Source: KBS50 sp042666615 (GTDB lineage: Bacteria > Actinomycetota > Actinomycetes > Mycobacteriales > Micromonosporaceae). Taken from it: DNA of 64,000 nucleotides. A program made the position numbers and the translations under genes. The stretch's first letter is position 1, and the number at the start of each line of letters is the position of its first letter. Positions 9,124 to 17,562 of the stretch are shown piece after piece. The notes beneath the pieces are model-generated. The model did not search any database, was not told the origin of the DNA, and worked only from the letters and a program-made list of their open reading frames with translations. The stretch spans positions 101,939 to 165,938 of the forward strand of contig NZ_JBHTDD010000016.1 in the NCBI RefSeq assembly GCF_042666615.1, written 5' to 3'.

Positions 9124-10029
9124 TTGTCCGCGTACCAGCCGACCCGGGGCTTGCCCCGGGTCGCTCTCGTTTCCTGCGGTGAACTGCCCGACGGTGATCC
9201 CGACGATCGCCTGCTGATCGCCCCGCTGCGGGCACGCGGCATCGAGGCGGTCCCCGCGGTATGGGACGACCCGGCCGTGGACTGGACCCGGGCGGACCTC
9301 ACGGTGATCCGCTCTACCTGGGACTACCCGACCCGCCGGGACGAGTTCGTCGCCTGGGCCGGCACCGTTCCCGGCCTGGCCAACCCCGCCGACATCGTGG
9401 AGTGGAACACCGACAAGCGATATCTCGGGCAGCTCGCCGCCGCCGGTGTGGCGACCGTGCCGACCGAGTGGATCGCCCCGGACGAGACCTGGCGACCGCC
9501 GGCCACCGGGGAGTACGTGATCAAGCCGGCGGTCAGTGGCGGAAGCCGGGACACCGGTCGCTACAACCTGGCGGATCCGGAACATCGACGAGCCGCCGTG
9601 GTCCACCTGGACAGGCTCGCCGCGAGCAGCCGAGTGGCAATGGTGCAGCCGTACCTCACCGCCGTGGACCAGGCCGGCGAGACGGCTCTGATGTACGTCG
9701 TCGGTCCGCGGGGGCCGGAGTTCAGTCACGCGGTCCGCAAAGGTCCGATGCTTACCGGTCCCGACCCGGGGACGAGCGGCCTCTACCTGGCCGAGAAGAT
9801 CGAGGCTCGGGAGCCCCGGACGGCCGAACTGGAGCTGGCCGACGGAGTGCTGGCGGCCGTACCGGGCGGAGCCGACCGTCTGCTCTACGCCCGGGTCGAC
9901 GTCATCCCCGGTCCGGACGGCACACCGATGCTGGTGGAGGTGGAGCTGACCGAGCCGTCCCTGTTCCTCTCCTATGGGCAGGGCGCGGCGGACCGGCTGG
10001 CCGAGGCGATCGCCGCCCGGCTCGGCTGA
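9124..10029 (+). CDS. ATP-grasp domain protein
   Basis: Probable carboxylate-amine or carboxylate-thiol ligase of the ATP-grasp superfamily (RimK/glutathione-synthetase-like); the substrate is unknown. Sequence features include RVALVSCGELPDGDPDD near the N-terminus, the ATP-grasp lysine region YVIKPAVSGGSRDT in the middle, and a C-terminal metal-binding segment RVDVIPGPDGTPMLVEVELTEPS typical of the fold. About 301 residues if the TTG at 9124, 2 nt after the preceding stop, is used. A TTG at 9151 is an alternative, so the exact start is uncertain. Tight spacing suggests coupling with the 110-aa protein. Confidence 0.85.
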   Translation: MSAYQPTRGLPRVALVSCGELPDGDPDDRLLIAPLRARGIEAVPAVWDDPAVDWTRADLTVIRSTWDYPTRRDEFVAWAGTVPGLANPADIVEWNTDKRYLGQLAAAGVATVPTEWIAPDETWRPPATGEYVIKPAVSGGSRDTGRYNLADPEHRRAAVVHLDRLAASSRVAMVQPYLTAVDQAGETALMYVVGPRGPEFSHAVRKGPMLTGPDPGTSGLYLAEKIEAREPRTAELELADGVLAAVPGGADRLLYARVDVIPGPDGTPMLVEVELTEPSLFLSYGQGAADRLAEAIAARLG

Positions 10030-10047
10030 CCCGCCTCGCGGCCCGTG

Positions 10048-10112
10048 CTCGGGTCCGCGCGGCCTTGTGCTGGGTCCGCGCGGCCTTGTGCGGGGTCCGC
10101 GCGGCCGTGCTC
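10048..10112. repeat. 21-bp tandem repeat, about 3 copies
   Basis: The unit GGGTCCGCGCGGCC followed by a TTGTGCT/TTGTGCG/GTGCTCC variant occurs three times in direct succession. It is noncoding, just after the ATP-grasp gene stop, and looks like simple slippage-generated sequence. Confidence 0.7.
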
Positions 10113-10287
10113 CGGGCCGGCTTCGGCCCGCGCCCTCTTGATCGTTGCCAAATTATGGAGTCGACACGCCGACAGATCGCACCGTTTTCCTCCAATGATC
10201 ATGAGATCACGGTCAACGGACCGGCGAACCGGGTTGTCCCGCCTGGACGGTGCCGTCGAGCCCAGTTGCCGCCCGCTGCGGCGGCCT

Positions 10288-10350
10288 GGGCGCGTGTTGG
10301 TGGGCTTGCGGGAGGGCCGGGGCGCGTGTCGGTGGGCCTGCGGGAGGGCC
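10288..10350. repeat. About 30-bp direct repeat, 2 copies
   Basis: Two adjacent near-identical units contain GCGCGTGTTGGTGGGCTTGC and its variant with GTCGGTGGGCCTGC, each followed by GGGAGGGCCGG. They lie in the noncoding spacer downstream of ctaA. Confidence 0.65.
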
Positions 10351-10374
10351 GGGCGGTCGGTGCGAAGGCGTCAG

Positions 10375-11499
10375 CTAGCGGGTGGTGGTCGGCGCGCGGT
10401 CGATCCCCGCGTCGCTGAGGCCGCTCGGATCTCCGAGCCCGCTCAGGTCACCAGCGTGTCGCGGGTCGCCAAGGCCGCCTGAGTCACGCCGGTCGCCACC
10501 GTCGCTCGGATCGCCACCGTGGCTCGCGTCGCTGGTGGGGATAGCGGGGCCGGTGCCGGCTGCGGCGGCTGGGGCACCGGGACGCGGAGCGGGGAGCCGT
10601 TCCCGGGTCGACCAGAGCACCGCGAGCGTGGCCAGCCAGACCAGGCAGGCGCCGAGCATGTGCGCGCCGACCAGCAGGGCGGGCAGGTTGGTGAAGTACT
10701 GCACGAAGCCGATCACGCCCTGCGCCAGTTCGACAAGCAGCAGGACGCCGGCCGCCCGTACGGCGGTGGCCGGGGCGCCGACCGCGCGCAGGGCGAGCCA
10801 CAGCGCCACGGTCAGGCCAAGCAGCAGGAAGACCAGGTCGGCATGGATCTGGGAGATTGTCGCGGGGTCCAGACCGTTGCGGGCGGCGTCGGCGTCTCCG
10901 GCGTGCGGGCCGCTGCCGGTGACGGCGACCCCGACGAGCACGACGGCGGCGCTGGCCGCCACGGTGAGCCAGGTCAGGGCGCGCAACGGTCCGGGCACCA
11001 CCGGGCGGGTCGGGCCGTCCGGCTCGGCGGTGCGCTTCCAGAACGCGTACGCGGCCAGCAGGAGCAGCATCGAGCCCACGAAGTGGATCCCGACGATGGA
11101 CGGGTGGAGTTGGGTCCGCACGGTGATTCCGCCGATCACACCCTGGGCCACGACCCCGAACAGCACCAGGGCGGCCAGCGTCACCAGGGACCGCCGGCGC
11201 GGCCGGTGCAGCAGTACGGCCACGAGGCCGACCATCGCGACGAGGCCGACCACCCAGCTCACCAGCCGGTTGCCGAACTCGATTGCCCCATAGATTCCCA
11301 TTTCCGGCGTGCTGACGTAGGACTCCTCGGTGCACCGGGGCCACGTCGGGCACCCGAGCCCGGAGCCGGTGAGGCGGACCGCCCCACCGGTGACGACGAT
11401 GACGACGTTCGCGATGATCGACGCGAGCGCGAGACGGCGCAGCCGGGCGAGGGGGAGCGGCAACCGGGAGATTCGGGTCACGGCGTGAATCCTACGCAT
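10375..11499 (-). CDS. ctaA: Heme A synthase (COX15/CtaA family)
   Basis: Oxidises the methyl group of heme O to heme A for cytochrome aa3 oxidase; a polytopic membrane protein. The sequence has about eight hydrophobic helices, the N-terminal VVTGGAVRLTGSGLGCPTWP with a cysteine-containing loop, the heme-ligand regions AIEFGNRL and GIHFVGS, and a second half with QIHADL and GAHMLGA, as in fused four-helix CtaA proteins. About 374 residues from the ATG at 11499. Two GTG starts are possible: 11514, and 11481, which lies 7 nt after a TAGGAT box. The C-terminus is a low-complexity Gly/Asp-rich tail of about 60 residues. Divergent from sufR. Confidence 0.93.
   Translation of the reverse strand: MRRIHAVTRISRLPLPLARLRRLALASIIANVVIVVTGGAVRLTGSGLGCPTWPRCTEESYVSTPEMGIYGAIEFGNRLVSWVVGLVAMVGLVAVLLHRPRRRSLVTLAALVLFGVVAQGVIGGITVRTQLHPSIVGIHFVGSMLLLLAAYAFWKRTAEPDGPTRPVVPGPLRALTWLTVAASAAVVLVGVAVTGSGPHAGDADAARNGLDPATISQIHADLVFLLLGLTVALWLALRAVGAPATAVRAAGVLLLVELAQGVIGFVQYFTNLPALLVGAHMLGACLVWLATLAVLWSTRERLPAPRPGAPAAAAGTGPAIPTSDASHGGDPSDGGDRRDSGGLGDPRHAGDLSGLGDPSGLSDAGIDRAPTTTR
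11489..11494 (-). promoter_or_regulatory. Possible -10 box for a leaderless ctaA start at GTG 11481
   Basis: On the minus strand, TAGGAT ends 7 nt before an in-frame GTG (11479-11481). If used, ctaA would be translated from that GTG on a leaderless mRNA, and the upstream ATG would be outside the transcript. No good -35 is seen, so this is tentative. Confidence 0.35.
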
Positions 11500-11561
11500 C
11501 GTAGTTATGATCACTGCGGCGACGCCGGGAGCGCGGTGGTCCGGATCACCGGGACCCGAGT

Positions 11562-11590
11562 TTGCGGGCTCAGGGCCAATTACGTAACGT
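11562..11590 (+). promoter_or_regulatory. Promoter of the suf operon (sufR), leaderless
   Basis: TTGCGG (11562-11567), a 17-bp spacer and TAACGT (11585-11590) form a good actinobacterial promoter. TAACGT ends 7 nt before the GTG of sufR, so the transcript is probably leaderless. The palindrome TTACGTAA (11580-11587) overlaps the -10 box and is a candidate binding site for autoregulation by SufR; that assignment is inference. Confidence 0.65.
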
Positions 11591-11597
11591 TGGCGTT

Positions 11598-12497
11598 GTG
11601 AAAAACGTGGGGACGCTCCGTGCGCACGGATCGGTGGCCGGCCCGGCCGCCGATGCCGCCGTGCCGGCGGACCCCCACGGCGCCGCCGAACTCCGCGAGA
11701 GCGTCGAATCCCATGGGACCGCCGACCTCCACCCAGCGGCGACCGACCGGACCCGGGACCGGGTCACCCAGTTGCTGCTGGCCCGCGGCGCGGCCACCGC
11801 CGCCCAGCTCGGCGCCGCTCTCGGGCTCAGCCCGGCGGCGATCCGCCGGCACCTCGACGCCATGCAGGCGGATGGCGACGTGGAGCCCCGGGAGCAGTCG
11901 GTTCGCGGCAACCGTCGCCGGGGGCGTCCGGCCAAGGTCTTCGTGCTGACCGACGCCGGTCGGGTGCGCTGCGGCACCCACACGTACGACGGCATGGCCA
12001 CCGCCGCGCTGCGCTGGATCGCCCGGTACGGCGGCCCGCCGGCGGTCGACGCGTTCGCCGCCGAGCAGGTGGCCGCGCTGGAGGCGCGCTGCCGGGCGGC
12101 CATGGAGGGCGCCGGCGACGACCCGCTGGCCCGCGCGGAGGCCCTGGCCGGGGCGCTCACGGCGGAGGGTTACGCTGCCAACGCCTCGACGATCGCCAGT
12201 GGCGGCCAGCTCTGCCAGCACCACTGCCCGGTGGCCCACGTCGCGGCCGAGTTTCCCCAGCTGTGTGAGGCCGAGACGGCGGTGATCTCGCGTCTGGTCG
12301 GCACCCACGTGCAGCGGCTGGCCACCATCGCGCACGGGGACGGGGTGTGTACCACGCACATTCCGGCTCAGGCCCACCGACCGTCGATCGCCACCGCCGC
12401 GCCGCGACCGGCCGGCACCCGCACGTCCAGCAACACCGTCGCCGCGTCGCGGCGGCAGACCGGAAACACCGTCACCACTGTGAGGACAGATAGATGA
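11598..12497 (+). CDS. sufR: SufR-like Fe-S cluster-sensing transcriptional repressor
   Basis: DNA-binding regulator of the suf operon, homologous in position and type to mycobacterial Rv1460. The 299-residue protein has a winged helix-turn-helix at about 55-125 (TAAQLGAALGLSPAAIRRHL), a basic RGNRRRGRPAK wing, and C-terminal cysteines C206, C210, C223 and C251 in LCQHHCPV...QLCE...GVCTTH, the pattern expected for binding an Fe-S cluster. The GTG start sits 7 nt after a TAACGT box. The stop overlaps the sufB start (ATGA), so repressor and assembly genes are coupled. Family knowledge suggests derepression when the cluster is lost. Confidence 0.93.
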   Translation: MKNVGTLRAHGSVAGPAADAAVPADPHGAAELRESVESHGTADLHPAATDRTRDRVTQLLLARGAATAAQLGAALGLSPAAIRRHLDAMQADGDVEPREQSVRGNRRRGRPAKVFVLTDAGRVRCGTHTYDGMATAALRWIARYGGPPAVDAFAAEQVAALEARCRAAMEGAGDDPLARAEALAGALTAEGYAANASTIASGGQLCQHHCPVAHVAAEFPQLCEAETAVISRLVGTHVQRLATIAHGDGVCTTHIPAQAHRPSIATAAPRPAGTRTSSNTVAASRRQTGNTVTTVRTDR

Positions 12498-13924
12498 CCG
12501 AGCAGATCGTCCAGCCCGTCACCCAGGAGGAGCACCTCGCCGCCCTGGGCAAGTACGAGTACGGCTGGGCCGACTCCGACATCGCGGGCGCGTCCGCCCA
12601 GCGCGGCCTCAACGAGGCGGTGGTGCGGGACATCTCCGCCAAGAAGAACGAGCCGGCCTGGATGCTCGACCTGCGGCTCAAGGGGCTGCGCCTGTTCGGT
12701 CGCAAGCCGATGCCGGCGTGGGGGGCCGACCTCAGCGGGATCGACTTCGACAACATCAAGTACTTCGTCCGGTCCACCGAGAAGCAGGCTGCCAGCTGGG
12801 AGGATCTGCCCGAGGACATCAAGCGGACCTACGACAAGCTGGGCATCCCCGAGGCGGAGAAGCAGCGGCTGATCGCCGGTGTCGCGGCGCAGTACGAGTC
12901 CGAGGTGGTCTACCACAAGATCCGCGAGGACCTGGAGGAGCAGGGCGTCCTGTTCCTGGACACCGACACCGCCCTCCGGGAGCACGAGGACCTGTTCAAG
13001 GAGTACTTCGGCACGGTGATCCCGGTCGGCGACAACAAGTTCGCCGCGCTGAACACGTCGGTCTGGTCCGGCGGCTCGTTCATCTACGTGCCGAAGGGCG
13101 TGCACGTGGACATCCCGCTGCAGGCGTACTTCCGGATCAACACCGAGAACATGGGCCAGTTCGAGCGGACCCTGATCATCGTCGACGAGGGCGCCTACGT
13201 GCACTACGTCGAGGGCTGCACGGCGCCGATCTACTCCTCCGACTCGCTGCACAGCGCGGTGGTGGAGATCGTCGTCAAGAAGAACGCCCGGTGCCGCTAC
13301 ACGACCATCCAGAACTGGTCGAACAACGTCTACAACCTGGTGACCAAGCGGGCCGTGTGCCACGAGGGCGGGACCATGGAGTGGGTCGACGGCAACATCG
13401 GCTCCAAGGTGACAATGAAGTACCCGGCGGTGTACATGACCGGCGAGCACGCCAAGGGCGAGGTGCTCTCGGTGGCCATGGCCGGCGAGGGCCAGCACCA
13501 GGACGCCGGTGCCAAGATGGTGCACGCGGCGCCGCACACCTCCAGCACCATCGTCTCGAAGTCGATCGCCCGGGGCGGCGGCCGCACCTCGTACCGCGGG
13601 CTGGTCCAGGTCCTGGAGGGCTCGCACCACAGCGCCAGCACGGTCAAGTGCGACGCGCTGCTTGTCGACACCGTCTCCCGGTCGGACACCTACCCGTACG
13701 TGGACATCCGCGAGGACGACGTCGCGATGGGGCACGAGGCGACCGTCTCCAAGATCAGCGATGACCAGCTCTTCTACCTGATGAGCCGGGGTCTGGGTGA
13801 GGACGAGGCGATGGCGATGATCGTCCGCGGCTTCATCGAGCCGATCGCCAAGGAGCTCCCGATGGAGTACGCGTTGGAGCTCAACCGGCTGATCGAGCTG
13901 CAGATGGAGGGCGCGGTCGGCTGA
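12494..13924 (+). CDS. sufB: Fe-S cluster assembly scaffold protein SufB
   Basis: Scaffold subunit of the SufBCD complex on which Fe-S clusters are assembled. The 476-residue product shows hallmark SufB segments, such as LRLKGLRLFGRKPMP near residues 56-70, FIYVPKGVHVDIPLQ, YVHYVEGCTAP and the C-terminal region with EATVSKISDDQLFYLMSRG. Length and motif order are normal. It starts within the sufR stop (ATGA) and is followed by sufD after a 74-nt spacer, which contains two copies of TGTCCCCAAG and the RBS AGGATGAG of sufD. Confidence 0.97.
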   Translation: MTEQIVQPVTQEEHLAALGKYEYGWADSDIAGASAQRGLNEAVVRDISAKKNEPAWMLDLRLKGLRLFGRKPMPAWGADLSGIDFDNIKYFVRSTEKQAASWEDLPEDIKRTYDKLGIPEAEKQRLIAGVAAQYESEVVYHKIREDLEEQGVLFLDTDTALREHEDLFKEYFGTVIPVGDNKFAALNTSVWSGGSFIYVPKGVHVDIPLQAYFRINTENMGQFERTLIIVDEGAYVHYVEGCTAPIYSSDSLHSAVVEIVVKKNARCRYTTIQNWSNNVYNLVTKRAVCHEGGTMEWVDGNIGSKVTMKYPAVYMTGEHAKGEVLSVAMAGEGQHQDAGAKMVHAAPHTSSTIVSKSIARGGGRTSYRGLVQVLEGSHHSASTVKCDALLVDTVSRSDTYPYVDIREDDVAMGHEATVSKISDDQLFYLMSRGLGEDEAMAMIVRGFIEPIAKELPMEYALELNRLIELQMEGAVG

Positions 13925-13998
13925 CGCCGGCGCCCCACGGTTGTCCCCAAGCCCGACGGTGTCCCCAAGGAATTGTCGGTCCGTAGAGACAGGATGAG

Positions 13999-15141
13999 AT
14001 GAGCACGCAGGCAATCGCGCCCCCGAAGACCAAGTCGCAGGCGCTCCGCTCGTACGACGTGGCGGACTTCCCGGCCCTGACCGGGCTGGAGGAGGACTGG
14101 CGGTTCACCCCGCTGAAGCGGCTGCGCGGTCTGGCCACCGGCACGCCGGACGGGACCGGCCTGATCAAGCACGAGTACGGTCAGCTTCCGCCCGGGGTGA
14201 CGGTCTCCACCGTGCCGCACGACGACCCGCGGATCGGCAGCGTGCTCACCCCGTTCGACCGGATCAGCGCGTTGGCGCACGGCCGGGCCGGACGGTCCCT
14301 GCTGGTTTCGGTGAGCCCGGACACGCAGGTCGCCGAGCCGGCGGTGGTGCGGGTGGTCGGCGGCGGGGCCGACGGCGTGGCGTACGGCCACTCGTTCGTC
14401 GAGGTGGGCCGGTTCGCCGAGGCGACCCTGGTGCTGGAGCAGACCGGTTCGGTGACGCTTGCCGACAACGTCGAGGTGGATGTCGCCGACGGCGCGAAGC
14501 TGGTGCTGGTCACCGTGGCCGACTGGGCGCCGGACGCGGTGCAGGCGCAGCACCTCAAGGTGCGGCTGGGCCGGGACGCCCGGATCATCCACATCCAGGT
14601 GTCGCTCGGTGGCGACCTGGTCCGCCAGTTCACCACCATCCAGTACGCCGGTCGGGGCGGCGAGGCCGATCTGTTCGGTCTCTACTTCGCCGACGGTGGT
14701 CAGCACCTGGAGCACCGGCAGTTGGTCGACCACACCGAGCCGGACTGCCGCAGCAACGTGAGCTACCGGGGCGCACTGCAGGGCGCCGACGCGCACACGG
14801 TCTGGGTCGGCGACGTGCTGATCCAGGCCAGCGCCACCGGCACCGACACCTACGAGATCAACCGGAACCTGCTGCTCACCGACGGCGCGCGGGCCGACTC
14901 CGTACCCAATCTGGAGATCGAGACCGGCGAGGTGGCCGGCGCCGGTCACGCCAGTGCGACCGGCAAGTTCGACGACGAGCAGCTGTTCTACCTGATGGCT
15001 CGGGGCATCCCGGAGGCCGAGGCGCGCCGGCTGGTGGTCCGTGGCTTCTTCGCCGAGCTGCTCGACAAGATCCCGGTGGCGCCGCTGCGGGAGCGGCTGG
15101 GAGACGCCATCGAGGCCCGGCTCCTCAAGGCGGGCGCCTGA
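13999..15141 (+). CDS. sufD: Fe-S cluster assembly protein SufD
   Basis: Second beta-helix subunit of the SufBCD complex. The 380-residue protein shares with SufB the C-terminal pattern GAGHASATGKFDDEQLFYLMARG and the following EARRLVVRGFFAELL, while its N-terminus (RSYDVADFPALTGLEEDWRFTPLKRL) is typical of actinobacterial SufD. The ATG has AGGATGAG directly upstream. The stop overlaps the next start by one base, so the Rieske gene is coupled. Confidence 0.96.
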   Translation: MSTQAIAPPKTKSQALRSYDVADFPALTGLEEDWRFTPLKRLRGLATGTPDGTGLIKHEYGQLPPGVTVSTVPHDDPRIGSVLTPFDRISALAHGRAGRSLLVSVSPDTQVAEPAVVRVVGGGADGVAYGHSFVEVGRFAEATLVLEQTGSVTLADNVEVDVADGAKLVLVTVADWAPDAVQAQHLKVRLGRDARIIHIQVSLGGDLVRQFTTIQYAGRGGEADLFGLYFADGGQHLEHRQLVDHTEPDCRSNVSYRGALQGADAHTVWVGDVLIQASATGTDTYEINRNLLLTDGARADSVPNLEIETGEVAGAGHASATGKFDDEQLFYLMARGIPEAEARRLVVRGFFAELLDKIPVAPLRERLGDAIEARLLKAGA

Positions 15142-15479
15142 TGGGCGAACCGATCCGGATCTGTTCCGTCGAGGACGTGCCCAAGGGCACCGCGATAAGC
15201 GCGGACGTCGACGGCACCCAGATCGCGGTGGTGCACGGCGAGGACGACCGGTTCTACGCCGTCTACGACGAGTGCTCGCACGCCGCCGTCGCGTTGTCCG
15301 AGGGCGAGGTCGACGGCTGCACCCTGGAGTGCTGGCTGCACGGCTCCCGGTTCGACCTGCGCACCGGGGAGCCGACCGGCCTGCCCGCCACCGAACCCGT
15401 TCCCGTCTATCCCGTCGACGTCCGCGACGGAGATGTCTACGTCAGTCTGACGCCGAGCAATGGAGTGACCCGATCATGA
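15141..15479 (+). CDS. Rieske [2Fe-2S] ferredoxin-type protein of the suf operon
   Basis: Small soluble Rieske protein of 112 residues, with the cluster-binding motifs CSHAAVALSEG and CWLHGSRFD (CxH...CxxH) and normal spacing for a non-heme dioxygenase ferredoxin subunit. It is translationally coupled on both sides (1-nt overlap with sufD, 4-nt ATGA overlap with sufC), so it belongs to the suf operon. From family knowledge such proteins donate electrons to oxygenases; a role as electron donor or as a client in cluster assembly here is inference. Confidence 0.92.
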   Translation: MGEPIRICSVEDVPKGTAISADVDGTQIAVVHGEDDRFYAVYDECSHAAVALSEGEVDGCTLECWLHGSRFDLRTGEPTGLPATEPVPVYPVDVRDGDVYVSLTPSNGVTRS

Positions 15480-16249
15480 GCACCCTGGAGATCCGCGACC
15501 TGCAGGTGTCGGTGAAGCTGCCGGACGGGCAGCTCAAGCCGATCCTGGCGGGGGTCGACCTGACCGTCCGGGCGGGGGAGACGCACGCCATCATGGGCCC
15601 GAACGGGTCCGGCAAGTCCACCCTGGCCTACTCGATCGCCGGTCACCCGAAGTACGAGATCACCGGCGGCAGCGTCACCCTGGACGGCGAGGACGTGCTG
15701 GCCATGTCCGTCGACGAGCGGGCCCGCGCCGGCCTGTTCCTGGCCATGCAGTACCCGGTCGAGGTGCCCGGCGTCTCGGTGGCCAACTTCCTGCGTACCG
15801 CCAAGACGGCGATCGACGGCACCGCGCCGAAGCTGCGGACCTGGACCGGCGAGCTGCGCGGGGCGATGGAACGCCTGCAGATGGACCCGGCGTTCGCCCA
15901 GCGCAACGTCAACGAGGGCTTCTCCGGTGGGGAGAAGAAGCGGCACGAGATCGTCCAGCTGGAGCTGCTCAAGCCGAAGGTGGCGATCCTCGACGAGACC
16001 GACTCGGGGCTGGACATCGACGCGTTGCGGGTGGTCAGCGAGGGAGTCAACCGGGTCCGCGAGACCGGGGAGACCGGACTGCTGCTGATCACCCACTACA
16101 CCCGGATCCTGCGCTACATCAAGCCGGACTTCGTGCACGTCTTCGTGGCCGGGCGGATCGTCGAGGAGGGCGGTTCGGAACTGGCCGACAAGCTCGAGGC
16201 CGATGGTTACGAGCGGTACGTCACGGGCGCCGGCTCGGCGCGGGCCTGA
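15476..16249 (+). CDS. sufC: Fe-S cluster assembly ATPase SufC
   Basis: ABC-type cytoplasmic ATPase that energises the SufBCD scaffold. The 257-residue protein has Walker A GPNGSGKST (41-49), the signature NEGFSGGEKKRHEI and Walker B VAILDETDSGLDID, the characteristic SufC variant. The ATG overlaps the Rieske stop in an ATGA arrangement. A longer in-frame extension upstream is a shadow of sufD and the Rieske gene. SufS follows after 8 nt. Confidence 0.97.
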   Translation: MSTLEIRDLQVSVKLPDGQLKPILAGVDLTVRAGETHAIMGPNGSGKSTLAYSIAGHPKYEITGGSVTLDGEDVLAMSVDERARAGLFLAMQYPVEVPGVSVANFLRTAKTAIDGTAPKLRTWTGELRGAMERLQMDPAFAQRNVNEGFSGGEKKRHEIVQLELLKPKVAILDETDSGLDIDALRVVSEGVNRVRETGETGLLLITHYTRILRYIKPDFVHVFVAGRIVEEGGSELADKLEADGYERYVTGAGSARA

Positions 16250-16257
16250 GGTTCCCG

Positions 16258-17562
16258 ATGAGCACCGTGGCCATCCCGCCCGGCATGCCGCAGTACGGCG
16301 ACCTGCCGGACTTCGACGTCGAGGGGGTGCGCAAGGACTTCCCGATCCTGGACCGGGAGGTCAACGGGCACCCGCTGGTCTACCTGGACAGCGCGAACAC
16401 CTCGCACAAGCCGCGCCAGGTGATCGAGGCGCTGCGGGAGCACTACGAGCGGCACAACGCGAACGTGTCCCGGTCGGTGCACACGCTGGGCACCGAGGCC
16501 ACCGAGGCGTACGAGGGCGCGCGGGCGAAGGTGGCGGCGTTCATCAACGCGCCGAGCCCGGACGAGGTGGTGTTCACCAAGAACTCCACCGAGGCGATCA
16601 ACCTGGTCGCGTACGCCTTCTCGAACGCCTCCATGGGCGCGGGCGGCGACCTCCGGTTCCGGCTGGGTCCCGGTGACGAGGTGGTGATCTCCGAGATGGA
16701 GCACCACTCCAACATCGTCCCCTGGCAGTTGCTCTGCGAGCGGACCGGCGCCACGCTGCGCTGGTTCCCGCTCACCGAGCAGGGCAGGCTCGACGAGTCG
16801 GGCCTGGACGAGTTGGTCACCGAGCGGACGAAGATCGTCTCGCTGGTGCACATGTCAAACATCCTCGGCACGGTCAACGCCACCGCCCGGATCACCGAGC
16901 GGGTCCGCCAGGTCGGCGCGCTGCTGCTGCTGGACTGCTCGCAGTCGGTGCCGCACCTGCCGATGGACGTGGTGGACTACGACGCGGACTTCATCGTGTT
17001 CACCGGGCACAAGATGTGCGGTCCGACCGGCATCGGCGTGCTCTGGGGGCGTTCCGAGCTACTGGCCGCCATGCCGCCGGTGTTCGGCGGCGGCTCGATG
17101 ATCGAGACGGTGGCGATGGACGGCAGCACGTTCGCGGCTCCGCCGGCCCGGTTCGAGGCTGGCACCCCGCCCATCGCCGAGGCGGTGGCGTTGGGCGCGG
17201 CCGTGGACTACCTGTCCGGCATCGGGATGCGGGCGGTCCAGTGGCACGAGAAGCGGCTCACCGCGTACGCGCTGGAGGCGCTGGCGTCGGTGCCGGACCT
17301 GCGGATCTTCGGCCCCCGGGTGCCGGTCGGCCGGGGTGGGACGATCTCGTTCGCGCTCGGCGACGTGCATCCGCACGACGTGGGCCAGGTGCTCGACTCT
17401 CTCGGTGTGCAGGTGCGGGTGGGACACCACTGCGCCCGGCCGGTCTGCGGGCGGTACGGCGTACCGGCGATGACCCGGGCGTCGTTCTACCTGTACACCA
17501 CCACCGGTGAGATCGACGCCCTGGTGCGAGGGCTGGAGCAGGCCCGGAAGGTGTTCGGCTGA
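16258..17562 (+). CDS. sufS: Cysteine desulfurase SufS
   Basis: PLP enzyme that removes sulfur from cysteine as a persulfide for cluster assembly. The 434-residue group II desulfurase has the PLP lysine K252 in VFTGHKMCGPTGIG and the catalytic cysteine C392 in VRVGHHCARPVCG. The ATG follows sufC by 8 nt, and the stop overlaps the sufU ATG by one base. Sulfur is expected to pass to SufU, encoded next. Confidence 0.96.
   Translation: MSTVAIPPGMPQYGDLPDFDVEGVRKDFPILDREVNGHPLVYLDSANTSHKPRQVIEALREHYERHNANVSRSVHTLGTEATEAYEGARAKVAAFINAPSPDEVVFTKNSTEAINLVAYAFSNASMGAGGDLRFRLGPGDEVVISEMEHHSNIVPWQLLCERTGATLRWFPLTEQGRLDESGLDELVTERTKIVSLVHMSNILGTVNATARITERVRQVGALLLLDCSQSVPHLPMDVVDYDADFIVFTGHKMCGPTGIGVLWGRSELLAAMPPVFGGGSMIETVAMDGSTFAAPPARFEAGTPPIAEAVALGAAVDYLSGIGMRAVQWHEKRLTAYALEALASVPDLRIFGPRVPVGRGGTISFALGDVHPHDVGQVLDSLGVQVRVGHHCARPVCGRYGVPAMTRASFYLYTTTGEIDALVRGLEQARKVFG

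Larger units (their letters stand above)
10030..10374. other. Intergenic region with tandem repeats, convergent ends
   Basis: This 345-bp spacer lies between the ATP-grasp gene and the end of ctaA. It holds three copies of a 21-bp GC-rich unit (about 10048-10112), an AT-richer patch at about 10140-10215, and two copies of a roughly 30-bp unit (about 10288-10350). Several ORFs cross it, but they are repetitive and resemble no protein family. I see no clear terminator hairpin. Confidence 0.5.

Noticed and set aside
10045..10482. ORFs crossing the repeats after the ATP-grasp gene
   Set aside because: Repetitive composition, no start or RBS support, and overlap with the end of ctaA.
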